Of a DNA stretch of 12,820 nucleotides, positions 6,339 through 12,820 are shown piece by piece (within the stretch, counting starts at the first letter, position 1; every line of letters begins with the position of its first letter). The stretch is from B16-G9 sp964400655 (GTDB lineage: Bacteria; Bacteroidota; Bacteroidia; Bacteroidales; F082): the NCBI GenBank assembly GCA_964400655.1, contig CAYNVN010000051.1, positions 1-12,820 on the forward strand, in the 5' to 3' direction. The translations under genes were made by a program, and so were the position numbers. Under the pieces are notes generated by a model that saw only the letters and a list, made by a program, of their open reading frames with translations, ran no database searches and had not been told where the DNA came from.

Positions 6339-8231
6339 ATGAAAATAATGCAATCATATATGAAAAGGCTGGGGATAACACTAATGCTCTTTTTAACGGC
6401 CGGAATGGTTGTGGCGGGAGGTGATGTTACTTTTACCGCTTCTGCCAAACAGGTGGTGGAGGTAGGCGAAAGATTTCAGATTTACTATTCGCTAAACAGC
6501 GACGGTTCCGGATTCAGTGCCCCCGATTTCGGCAGCTTGTCGGTGCTCTCGGGCCCCAACCGTTCATCAAGTTCCAGTATTCAATTTATCAACGGCAGGA
6601 TGAGCCAGTCAACCGAACTTACCTACACCTATCTTGTTATGGCAACACACGAAGGAGAGGTAACCATTCCTCCTGCAACCATCAGGGTAAACGGTAAAAC
6701 CTATAAATCCAACGCACTTACCATAAAGGTGGTAAAAGGTAATGCTCCCGCTCAACAGCAAGGCAGCGGTCAGCACCCGGCGGCAGGCAAAACAGGCGGC
6801 ACCACAACTGCTTCCAACGGTTCCGTAAAAAACAACGATCTGTATATAAAAGCGATAGTGTCCAATTCAAAACCCTATTTGGGCCAACAGATTATTGTAA
6901 CCTATCGTATCTATACCAAAATTCCGGTTTCCGATTTATCGGTTAAAAAACTCTCCTCTTTTCCGGGGTTTTGGACCAAAGACTTGCAGGAAAACAACAA
7001 ACAGTTACAGCAATCAACCCGCGTAATAAACGGCGAACAGTATGTGGTTGCCGATATCAGAAAGATGGCCCTCTTTCCGCAAAAAACCGGTAAACTGACC
7101 ATCGACCCCATGGAACTTGAATGTGTGGCACAAATTCGTACGCAAACCAAACGTAAAAGAAGTTACGACCCCTTTGACGACTTTTTTAACGACCCGTTTT
7201 TTAATAGGAATATTAAAAACGTTAAAGTGAATGTTAAATCGAATGCCCTTACCATTGATGTAAAACCGTTGCCGCAGGCCGATAAACCGGCAAGTTTTAA
7301 CGGAGCCGTGGGCGAGTTTACTTTTGCCGCAAAGATTGACCGTACAAAACTTTCGGCCAACGATGCCCTTACCCTTACCGTTACGGTTTCGGGCAAAGGC
7401 AATTTGGAGCTTATTGAACCTCCGGTTATTAAATTTCCGGTTGACTTTGAATCGTACGACCCGAAAGTTACGGCAAGAATAAGAACCGGTAACGGTGGGG
7501 TAAACGGCTATAAAAAGTTCGAGTATCTTGCCATTCCGCGTAATCCCGGCGACTTTGTAATCCCTCCCGTTTCGTTTAGCTTTTTCAACCCTAAGGACGG
7601 GAAATACTACACCTACTCTTCGGAAGAGTACAACATCCATGTTGATAAGGGAAACGGTAATGCCAACGGTATTACTTACAGCAGTTCCGCTCAGGAGGAT
7701 ATTCATTACATAGGTAAAGATATTCATCATATTAAAACCGGTGCGGTTAAATTTAAACCGGTGGGGCAATACTTTTTTGCTTCCAACCTGTTTTACGGGC
7801 TGGCTGTGTTGCCGTTGCTGTTACTGATGCTTGCCTGGTTCGTTAAAAAACAGCGCGAAAAACGTCGCGGCAACATAAACCTCTTGAAAAATAAAAAAGC
7901 CACCAAAGTAGCACGTGCCCGCTTGCACAAAGCCGAAAAGCTTAGAAAAGAAGGAAACGACAAGGCATTTTTTGATGAGATAGCACAGGCACTTTGGGGA
8001 TATATTGCCGATAAGTTCAATGTGTCGCAGGCCGAACTATCGATGGAAACGGTAAAACAAAAACTTTCGGACAGAGGTGTTGCCGACGAAGTTACCAACA
8101 CCTTTATCAATGTTTTAAACGATATTGAATTTGCCCGCTTTGCTCCCGGCGATGCTGCCGGAAAAATGGAGAATATTTATAACGAAGCCATGGATGCTAT
8201 TTTGCAGGCTGAAAAAGCACTGAAAAGTTAA
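6339..8231 (+). CDS. batD: BatD, oxygen-tolerance family protein
   Basis: A 630-residue protein that is exported and then anchored. A signal peptide (about 1-27, ending VVAGG) is followed by Ig-like beta domains. The first (about 29-133) carries the family pattern VLSGPNRSSSSSIQFINGR (69-87). The second (about 168-308) contains the acidic-aromatic insert DPFDDFFNDPFFN (277-289). The third covers about 320-436. One membrane segment (484-502) leads to a basic stretch and a cytoplasmic helical tail (to 630). In-frame ATGs at 6348 and 6360 are alternatives; the last gives a more typical signal peptide. The tail aligns with that of the third operon protein. BatD is presumed to present its beta domains to BatA, BatB and the TPR proteins, but no activity is known. 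Confidence 0.93.
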   Translation: MKIMQSYMKRLGITLMLFLTAGMVVAGGDVTFTASAKQVVEVGERFQIYYSLNSDGSGFSAPDFGSLSVLSGPNRSSSSSIQFINGRMSQSTELTYTYLVMATHEGEVTIPPATIRVNGKTYKSNALTIKVVKGNAPAQQQGSGQHPAAGKTGGTTTASNGSVKNNDLYIKAIVSNSKPYLGQQIIVTYRIYTKIPVSDLSVKKLSSFPGFWTKDLQENNKQLQQSTRVINGEQYVVADIRKMALFPQKTGKLTIDPMELECVAQIRTQTKRKRSYDPFDDFFNDPFFNRNIKNVKVNVKSNALTIDVKPLPQADKPASFNGAVGEFTFAAKIDRTKLSANDALTLTVTVSGKGNLELIEPPVIKFPVDFESYDPKVTARIRTGNGGVNGYKKFEYLAIPRNPGDFVIPPVSFSFFNPKDGKYYTYSSEEYNIHVDKGNGNANGITYSSSAQEDIHYIGKDIHHIKTGAVKFKPVGQYFFASNLFYGLAVLPLLLLMLAWFVKKQREKRRGNINLLKNKKATKVARARLHKAEKLRKEGNDKAFFDEIAQALWGYIADKFNVSQAELSMETVKQKLSDRGVADEVTNTFINVLNDIEFARFAPGDAAGKMENIYNEAMDAILQAEKALKS

Positions 8232-8281
8232 GCGGGGCGGTTTTAAGAAAAGTCTGAAATAATGACAAAACAATAAAAGAG

Positions 8282-9049
8282 ATGATGAAACAAAAATTTC
8301 AATATATCCTGTTGCTGTTGTTTGGCCTGATGATTTCGGGTTTACATGCCCAGTCGGCCGCTGAGCTGATGCAGGAAGCAAACAACGCATACAATAAAGG
8401 TTTATACGATTCGTCCATTAATTTGTACAACAAAATTGCAGACAAAAATGTTGAATCGGCGGAGCTGTATTACAACTTGGGGAATGCCTGGTTTAAGAAG
8501 GGGGAAGTTCCGCATGCCATTCTTTATTACGAACGGGCAAAGAAGCTGAAACCCAACGACGAGGATATAAACTACAACCTCGGTGTGGCCAACAGCATGA
8601 TTGTGGATAAAATTGAAAAGGTACCAACGCTCTTTTTTCAGGATTGGTGGAATTATTTTTATAATCTTTTCGGAGCAGATAAATGGGCTGTAATTTTGAT
8701 TGTGTCGTGGGCTTTGTTTGTAATGTTTGCGGGGATATTTCTACTCTCCGAAAGCCGTCGTAATAAAAAAACCGGTTTCTTTCTGGGGATTCTCTTTTTG
8801 GTGATAACCGTTGCTTCGTACGGATTGGCTTCGCAAAAGTATCATCATTCCATATCGCACAACGAGGCGGTTATTTTTACCCCAACCATTACGGTTAAAA
8901 GCTCGCCGACCCAAACAGCCGTTGACCTTTTTGTTATTCATGAAGGAACCAAAGTTAAAATACTCGACAAAGTTGACGGATGGGTGAAAATAAAAATTTC
9001 CAACGGCAGCATCGGATGGATACCCGAAAAATCACTTGAAGAGATTTAG
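8282..9049 (+). CDS. batE: BatE, TPR and SH3-like membrane protein
   Basis: A 255-residue protein with a signal peptide (about 1-23, cleavage after LHA), two to three TPR repeats (25-105), two membrane segments (134-155 and 163-183) separated by a short basic loop, and a C-terminal bacterial SH3-like domain (about 193-253, with VKSSPTQTAVDLFVIHEGTK and GWIPEKSLEEI). This TPR, two-membrane-segment, SH3 plan is typical of BatE. Both the TPR and SH3 parts would lie in the periplasm, where an SH3b domain may contact peptidoglycan or protein. The second ATG, one codon in, is an equally good start. It is the last gene of the operon, with a strong terminator 40 bases after its stop. Confidence 0.92.
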   Translation: MMKQKFQYILLLLFGLMISGLHAQSAAELMQEANNAYNKGLYDSSINLYNKIADKNVESAELYYNLGNAWFKKGEVPHAILYYERAKKLKPNDEDINYNLGVANSMIVDKIEKVPTLFFQDWWNYFYNLFGADKWAVILIVSWALFVMFAGIFLLSESRRNKKTGFFLGILFLVITVASYGLASQKYHHSISHNEAVIFTPTITVKSSPTQTAVDLFVIHEGTKVKILDKVDGWVKIKISNGSIGWIPEKSLEEI

Positions 9050-9088
9050 CGAATTTATTTAGCACTTAAACATTTCAACAACCGGTAA

Positions 9089-9131
9089 GCAAAAAAAATC
9101 CCCCTTGGATTCCAAGGGGGATTTTTTTTGC
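9089..9131. terminator. Bidirectional intrinsic terminator between batE and rpsA
   Basis: A perfect inverted repeat with arms of 21 bases (9089-9109 and 9111-9131) and a single central base. The GC-rich core (TCCCCC, TTGGA) is flanked by eight A on the left and eight T on the right, so each strand gives a stem followed by a U run. It lies between the convergent ends of batE and rpsA and can stop transcription from both. Confidence 0.93.
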
Positions 9132-9144
9132 TGCAAAAAGGCTT

Positions 9145-11157
9145 TTATTTCTTTTCGCCTTCTTCGAGTTTCGATTTCAGATCGGCAAGGTCCGAAATAT
9201 CACCAAGTGTGGTTTTTTCAACTTTTTCATTGAGTTTTTTAACCGTTTGCTTGGTTTTGGCGTGCTCCGATTTGGCTTTGTTATCAGCCTCTTTTTTGGC
9301 AGCTCTTACATCTTCTTCAAAAATACGGGTATGTGAAATAATGATCTTTTTATTCTCTTTTGAGAACTCAATCACTTTGAAATCCAGTTGCTCATCAACT
9401 TTGGCAGTCGAACCGTCTTCTTTTTTCAGATGACGCGAAGGAGCAAAACCTTCAACACCGTAAGGGAGAGAAACGATGGCACCTTTGTCGTTGGCACTGA
9501 TGATGGTTCCCTGGTGTACCGAGCCTACCGAGAATACGGTTTCGAATACATCCCACGGATTTTCTTCAAGCTGTTTGTGTCCGAGGCTTAAACGGCGGTT
9601 TTCAACATCAACATCCAAAACAACCACTTCGATTTTTTCACCAATTTTGGTAAATTCGGCAGGATGTTTAATTTTTTTGGACCATGAGAGGTCGCTGATG
9701 TGAATCAAACCGTCAACACCCTCTTCAATTTCAACAAAAATACCGAAGTTGGTAAAGTTGCGAACCGAAGCGGTATGTTTGCTTCCAACAGGATATCTTT
9801 CTCTGATTTTTTCCCACGGGTCGGGAATAAGCTGTTTCATGCCCAGCGACATTTTGCGCTCCTCGCGGTCGAGGGTAAGGATAACGGCTTCCACTTCGTC
9901 GCCCACTTTAAGGAAATCTTTGGCGGTACGCAGATGTTGCGACCACGACATTTCCGAAACGTGAATCAGACCTTCAACGCCGGGAGCAATTTCGATAAAT
10001 GCACCGTAATCGGCAATAACAACCACTTTACCTTTAACTTTGTCGCCCACTTTAAGGTTGGCATCCAGCGAATCCCACGGATGGGGTGAAAGCTGTTTGA
10101 GGCCAAGGGCAATACGTTTTTTGTTTTCGTCGAAGTCGAGGATAACCACTTTGAGTTTTTGATCCAGTTCAACAACTTCTTCAGGATGATTGATACGTCC
10201 CCATGAAAGGTCGGTAATGTGGATCAGGCCGTCAACGCCGCCAAGGTCGATAAACGCACCGTAAGAGGTGATGTTTTTAACGATTCCTTCCAGAACCTGA
10301 CCTTTTTCGAGTTTGGCGATAATCTCGGCTTTTTGAGCTTCCAGCTCGTCTTCGATAAGTGCTTTGTGCGAAACAACAACGTTTTTAAATTCGTGGTTGA
10401 TTTTAACCACTTTGAATTCCATGGTTTTGTTTACAAATACATCGTAATCGCGGATGGGTTTCACGTCAATTTGCGAACCGGGCAGGAATGCTTCGATACC
10501 GAATACATCAACGATAAGACCACCTTTGGTACGCGATTTAACATAACCGGTAATGATTTCATCTTTATCGTGTGCTTCGTTAATGCGGTCCCACGAACGC
10601 AGGATACGTGCTTTTTTGTGTGAAAGAACCATTTGTCCGTTGGTGTCTTCCTGGTTCTCAACATAAATATCTACCACATCGCCAACTTTCAGGTCGGGGT
10701 TGTAACGAAACTCGTTAAAAGGCAGTACGCCGTCCGATTTGTAACCAATGTTTACAACCACCTCGCGGCTGTTAATGGAAACGATGGTACCTTCAATAAC
10801 TTCGTGCTCGGTAATTGAGCCGAGGCTTTTTGAATAAAGTTCTTCCAGCTTTTTTCTGTCTTCGGGTGAATAGGCATCCTCTTTTTTGTTGAGGGCATCC
10901 CAGTCAAACTCTTCCGGCTCTTCCTTTTTAACCGCTTCTTCAGCCTCCTCTTTTGCCTCTTCGGCAGGAGTTTCTTCGGCTTTTGCTTCCGGTGCTTCGG
11001 TAGCAGGTTCAGCTACGGTTTTTTCAGCTTCTTTGGTTTCCTCAACAACTTCTTCAGTGGTTTCGGCAACAGTTTCTTCAGCTTTAACTTCTTGAGTTTC
11101 TTCGTTTTTTACCACCTCTTCTTCAGGATTGGTGATGTTTTCTTTGTTTTCTGACAT
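9145..11157 (-). CDS. rpsA: 30S ribosomal protein S1
   Basis: A 670-residue protein S1, which binds mRNA on the small ribosomal subunit and helps start translation. Six S1 (OB-fold) domains lie at about 118-183, 198-266, 286-355, 371-442, 457-529 and 545-611. Domains 3-5 carry the classic pattern GAFIDLGGVDGLIHITDLSW and close variants. A Glu/Ala/Thr/Val-rich acidic extension fills about 1-82, and a Lys/Glu-rich coiled tail runs from 612. E. coli S1 has 557 residues, so most of the extra length is the acidic N-terminus. The start ATG at 11157 is preceded by TAA and an AT-rich leader without a Shine-Dalgarno. The gene has its own promoter-like box near 11300 and a structured leader. It converges with batE. 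Confidence 0.96.
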   Translation of the reverse strand: MSENKENITNPEEEVVKNEETQEVKAEETVAETTEEVVEETKEAEKTVAEPATEAPEAKAEETPAEEAKEEAEEAVKKEEPEEFDWDALNKKEDAYSPEDRKKLEELYSKSLGSITEHEVIEGTIVSINSREVVVNIGYKSDGVLPFNEFRYNPDLKVGDVVDIYVENQEDTNGQMVLSHKKARILRSWDRINEAHDKDEIITGYVKSRTKGGLIVDVFGIEAFLPGSQIDVKPIRDYDVFVNKTMEFKVVKINHEFKNVVVSHKALIEDELEAQKAEIIAKLEKGQVLEGIVKNITSYGAFIDLGGVDGLIHITDLSWGRINHPEEVVELDQKLKVVILDFDENKKRIALGLKQLSPHPWDSLDANLKVGDKVKGKVVVIADYGAFIEIAPGVEGLIHVSEMSWSQHLRTAKDFLKVGDEVEAVILTLDREERKMSLGMKQLIPDPWEKIRERYPVGSKHTASVRNFTNFGIFVEIEEGVDGLIHISDLSWSKKIKHPAEFTKIGEKIEVVVLDVDVENRRLSLGHKQLEENPWDVFETVFSVGSVHQGTIISANDKGAIVSLPYGVEGFAPSRHLKKEDGSTAKVDEQLDFKVIEFSKENKKIIISHTRIFEEDVRAAKKEADNKAKSEHAKTKQTVKKLNEKVEKTTLGDISDLADLKSKLEEGEKK

Positions 11158-11280
11158 TTAGAAAATCTTGTGTTTCGTGGTCATCTGTCCGTAAATATGA
11201 CCCTTGAAACGGGTTAAACTTAATTTTTTAATCGATTTTAAAATTTTGGTAAATAATTGTTTAAGCCAAAATTCGGACAT
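11158..11280 (-). CDS. Possible 40-codon leader ORF upstream of rpsA
   Basis: An uninterrupted ATG-to-TAA frame of 40 codons, starting MSEFWLKQLF and ending TTKHKIF. The stop codon directly touches the rpsA start (TAAATG). The predicted peptide is basic and partly amphipathic. Its ATG would be about 11-14 bases from the estimated transcript start and sits in the bulge of the leader hairpin. Such a frame can arise by chance in AT-rich DNA, and I do not recognise the peptide, so this is a candidate only. If real, translational coupling to rpsA would be expected. Confidence 0.3.
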   Translation of the reverse strand: MSEFWLKQLFTKILKSIKKLSLTRFKGHIYGQMTTKHKIF

Positions 11281-11290
11281 CTTAAAATCG
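11233..11290 (-). ncRNA. Nested hairpin in the rpsA mRNA leader
   Basis: In the rpsA sense strand, CGATTTTAA (11290-11282) pairs perfectly with TTAAAATCG (11241-11233), and AATTTTGG (11273-11266) pairs perfectly with CCAAAATT (11249-11242). This leaves an 8-base bulge (11281-11274) on the 5' side only and a 16-base loop. The outer stem begins at or within a few bases of the estimated transcript start. S1 regulates its own translation through leader structure in E. coli; a similar role here is inference. Confidence 0.5.
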
Positions 11291-11295
11291 GGCTG

Positions 11296-11303
11296 CAAAA
11301 GTA
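11296..11303 (-). promoter_or_regulatory. rpsA promoter (-7 box TACTTTTG)
   Basis: Read on the minus strand, TACTTTTG fits the Bacteroidota TAnnTTTG -7 box fully and is followed by CAGCC, a context often seen at strong housekeeping promoters of the phylum. Transcription would start near 11291-11294, giving a leader of about 135 bases. The -33 position about 20 bases upstream (ACTTCC) is a poor match to TTTG. Confidence 0.65.
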
Positions 11304-11534
11304 GTGATTTTCTTTTTAAATGGAAGTATCTTTAAAAATAATTTTATGGCGGAAATATGGCTAACGGGCTATTTCCTATTTTGATACGTAAAACAAACAG
11401 GTTCCCGCCAAAAAAAAAATACTTTCCGAAAAGCAGGAGCAGTATATCGGCGACTGTACAACTTGTTATTGAAAACGGAGCCCGGCATCAAAGGCAACCG
11501 GACTCAAACCCAGGCATATTAAATATTTCTCCGG
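11304..11534. other. Intergenic stretch between the oxidoreductase gene and the rpsA promoter
   Basis: An AT-rich gap holding the upstream part of the rpsA promoter and the 3' trailer of the oxidoreductase gene. A plus-strand ORF of 61 codons here has no recognisable product and looks random. On the minus strand, CCGG-rich bases around the oxidoreductase stop (11529-11547) form a five-base-pair stem without a T run. Apart from the weak terminator candidate at 11410-11433 I see nothing else. Confidence 0.6.
11410..11433 (-). terminator. Weak intrinsic terminator candidate after the oxidoreductase gene
   Basis: On the minus strand CTTTTCGGAAAG (a four-base-pair stem with a TCGG loop) is followed by TA and a run of ten T. 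The stem is short, about 100 bases after the stop codon, so efficiency is doubtful. It would separate the oxidoreductase transcript from rpsA, which has its own promoter about 100 bases further on. Confidence 0.35.
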
Positions 11535-12548
11535 CTACATAACCGGATACTTCTTAAATATCTCTTCCGATTTCATTAAAATGTCAACATATTGTGCACG
11601 ACGATAGGCATATGGATCTTTCACATTTTTCTTAGAAAGGTTTCCTTTAAACTCTCCGATGTTATCATATTGTTTATTGGCCATCCATATTTCCATATCT
11701 TCCAGAATTTTGGTGATTTGCTGAGGGCCGTGCTTGTAAACGGTACTAACAACCTGTACTGCATCGGCTCCCGCCAACAACATCTTAATAACATCTTCGC
11801 CGTTAAAAATACCGGTATTGGCACAAACGTCGGCCTTCATGTTGCCATACAAAATTCCGGCATAGCGCAAAGGCAGTTTATTATCCTGTTGCTGACTTAA
11901 ATTGTACGGAAAGTGCATCTCCTCTTTGTCAACATCAATATCAGGTTGAAACAGGCGGTTAAACAAAACAAAACCTTGGGTACCTGCATGTTCCATCTCT
12001 TTAACGGTATAAAGAATATTCGTGTAATAGGGACTGAGTTTTACACTAACCGGAATACTTACAACCTCTTTAACACCTTTTATAACATCCAGTTCTTCAC
12101 GAATTATGGCGCGCCCTTCCATATCGAATTCCCTCGGGTTATTGTAAAAGTTTAACTCAATGGCATCGGCACCCGCCTCTTCAAGTTTTTTGGCATATTC
12201 GTACCAGGTGTCGTCATATACGGCGTTCAAACTGGCAATAAGCGGTATGCTCAGTGCTTCGCGTGCCTCTTTAAAGTGCATTAAAAACTCGTCGGGCCCG
12301 GCTTCGTAAACGTCTGATGCAAAAAAGGAACCCATTTCGGCATGACGATCGTCATATTGGGTAAGGTCTTCTCCCAGACGGAGGTTTTCCAGATTAATCT
12401 GCTCTTCAAACAGCGATTTATAAACAATGGCGGCAGCCCCCGCTTCTTCCAGTTTTTTAAGCATGGACAGGTCGGTTACCAAATTGCTGGCACCAATTAT
12501 TATCGGATTTTTCAGGTTTAACCCCAGATATTTTGTTTCTAAATTCAT
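11535..12548 (-). CDS. Dihydroorotate dehydrogenase-like flavoprotein
   Basis: A soluble 337-residue TIM-barrel oxidoreductase of the class 1 dihydroorotate dehydrogenase superfamily, FMN-binding by family. The N-terminal NPIIIGASNLVTD (14-26), YKS with Lys44, PVSVKLSP with Lys170, LFNRLF with Asn197 and the phosphate-binding region TGIFNGEDV...GADAVQVVST (245-269) match the fold. The stretch where class 1A enzymes have the active-site Cys (NxSCPN) reads LNFYNNP (132-138), without Cys or Ser. It is therefore probably a paralogue acting on another substrate and not the pyrimidine enzyme PyrD. Relatives of this type are usually annotated only as DHOD-like. It appears to be monocistronic, with a putative promoter about 40 bases upstream of the ATG. 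Confidence 0.88.
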   Translation of the reverse strand: MNLETKYLGLNLKNPIIIGASNLVTDLSMLKKLEEAGAAAIVYKSLFEEQINLENLRLGEDLTQYDDRHAEMGSFFASDVYEAGPDEFLMHFKEAREALSIPLIASLNAVYDDTWYEYAKKLEEAGADAIELNFYNNPREFDMEGRAIIREELDVIKGVKEVVSIPVSVKLSPYYTNILYTVKEMEHAGTQGFVLFNRLFQPDIDVDKEEMHFPYNLSQQQDNKLPLRYAGILYGNMKADVCANTGIFNGEDVIKMLLAGADAVQVVSTVYKHGPQQITKILEDMEIWMANKQYDNIGEFKGNLSKKNVKDPYAYRRAQYVDILMKSEEIFKKYPVM

Positions 12549-12584
12549 TTTTGGTTGTTTTTTTTATGTTGATGTTTTCCGCCG

Positions 12585-12592
12585 TAAAAGTA
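12585..12592 (-). promoter_or_regulatory. Putative promoter of the DHOD-like gene (TACTTTTA)
   Basis: On the minus strand TACTTTTA matches seven of eight bases of the rpsA -7 box, and differs from TAnnTTTG only at the last base. Transcription would start near 12578, leaving an A-rich leader of about 30 bases before the ATG at 12548. No good -33 element is visible. Confidence 0.4.
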
Positions 12593-12672
12593 GTAAAAAG
12601 ATTGGTATTAATATTTAGCTTTTTAGATGTTATTTTGATTTGGAGAGGGGGAGAGAAGGGAGAGGGGGTGAA

Positions 12673-12688
12673 GTTGAGAAGTTGAGAG
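12673..12688. repeat. Two stray octamer units (GTTGAGAA, GTTGAGAG)
   Basis: Two tandem octamers, GTTGAGAA and GTTGAGAG, belong to the same family as the right-end array (GTTYAGAR). They follow a purine-rich GGAGAGGGGG-type stretch at about 12640-12668 and precede the GC palindrome. Confidence 0.6.
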
Positions 12689-12704
12689 GGTTAGCTGGTT
12701 GCTG

Positions 12705-12736
12705 CCTGCCCGAATGTTCTGACAAGAACAGGCGGG
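12705..12736. repeat. GC-rich nested palindrome, right end
   Basis: Outer arms CCTGCC (12705-12710) and GGCGGG (12731-12736) pair with one G-T wobble. Inner arms TGTTCT (12715-12720) and AGAACA (12725-12730) pair perfectly around GACA. The layout resembles the left-end palindrome at 38-69: a CCGCCC-like outer arm, an unrelated inner stem and a GGCGGG arm. It is a probable dispersed intergenic repeat. Confidence 0.5.
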
Positions 12737-12760
12737 GTTGCTTAGTACAGGTAATTCAAG

Positions 12761-12820
12761 GTTTAAAAGTTCAGAAGTTCAGAGGTTTAAAAGTTCAGAA
12801 GTTTAGAGGTTTAAAAGTTT
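12761..12820. repeat. Degenerate octamer array, right copy (truncated by window end)
   Basis: Seven consecutive octamers, GTTTAAAA, GTTCAGAA, GTTCAGAG, GTTTAAAA, GTTCAGAA, GTTTAGAG and GTTTAAAA, are followed by GTTT at the window edge. The period is exactly 8. The reverse complement reads RAACYTYT, the same consensus as the array at 221-308. The pyrimidine-rich strand is again the coding strand of the nearest downstream gene, here the DHOD-like gene. Confidence 0.85.

Noticed and set aside
5628..6353. Minus-strand ORF of 241 codons opposite batC
   Set aside because: It is rich in Leu, Phe, Ile and Val because it is the complement of the Lys/Asn-rich tract. It has no recognisable domain and overlaps a clear bat gene.
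7014..7769. Minus-strand ORF of 251 codons opposite batD
   Set aside because: It is a shadow of the well-supported batD frame, with no domain or promoter.
10890..11095. Plus-strand Ser/Ala-rich ORF inside rpsA
   Set aside because: It is the complement of the Glu/Ala-rich acidic N-terminus of S1 and carries no domain.
11500..11511. tRNA T-arm-like string (GGGTTTGAGTCC on the minus strand)
   Set aside because: The bases on either side do not form a five-pair T stem, TTC is missing, and no acceptor or anticodon arm can be drawn.
11357..11542. Plus-strand ORF of 61 codons upstream of the rpsA promoter
   Set aside because: The translation is basic and unpatterned, there is no upstream promoter, and it overlaps the end of the oxidoreductase gene.
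1..12820. Window ends as the terminal inverted repeats of one large mobile element
   Set aside because: The octamer arrays are inverted, but they are degenerate simple repeats. No transposase or integrase lies between them, and the content is core housekeeping genes plus the bat operon.

Overview
The window looks like chromosomal DNA from a Bacteroidota member, most likely in the Bacteroidales/Marinilabiliales range, though the rank is inference. The reasons are a Bacteroides aerotolerance (bat) operon in canonical order, Bacteroidota-type -7 boxes (TAnnTTTG) upstream of moxR and rpsA, A-rich translation starts with little Shine-Dalgarno sequence, and octamer-repeat intergenic DNA.

Layout. 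1-400: gene-free, with three consecutive GC-rich palindromes, a heptamer array, a GC-rich block, a degenerate octamer array, two tandem TTAACA/TGTTAA palindromes and a promoter-like box. 401-9049 (+): eight co-directional genes, moxR, a DUF58 protein, an unnamed membrane-anchored protein, batA, batB, batC, batD and batE. Several neighbours overlap by 1-4 bases, so this is probably one operon. 9089-9131: a perfect inverted repeat that can terminate transcription from both sides. 9145-11157 (-): rpsA, ribosomal protein S1, with six S1 domains and a long acidic N-terminus. 11158-11303: the rpsA leader and promoter, with a nested hairpin and a possible 40-codon leader ORF that ends right at the rpsA start. 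11304-11534: mostly featureless, with a weak terminator candidate. 11535-12548 (-): a dihydroorotate dehydrogenase-like flavoprotein. 12549-12820: its putative promoter, another GC palindrome and a second octamer array.

How the genes fit together. In the family model, the MoxR AAA+ ATPase and the soluble DUF58 protein act in the cytoplasm on a membrane complex. BatA and BatB each carry a vWA domain with an intact MIDAS. BatC and BatE supply TPR repeats, and BatD and the unnamed third protein supply large exported domains on one membrane anchor each. The third protein and BatD share a recognisable cytoplasmic tail, which suggests that they are paired subunits. The biochemical role of the Bat system is still unclear; it was named for oxygen tolerance in Bacteroides.

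The genes belong to recognised families. The least explained DNA is regulatory or repetitive: the structured rpsA leader with its small ORF, the palindrome pair before moxR, and the octamer arrays that lie upstream of both outermost genes in the same orientation relative to transcription.
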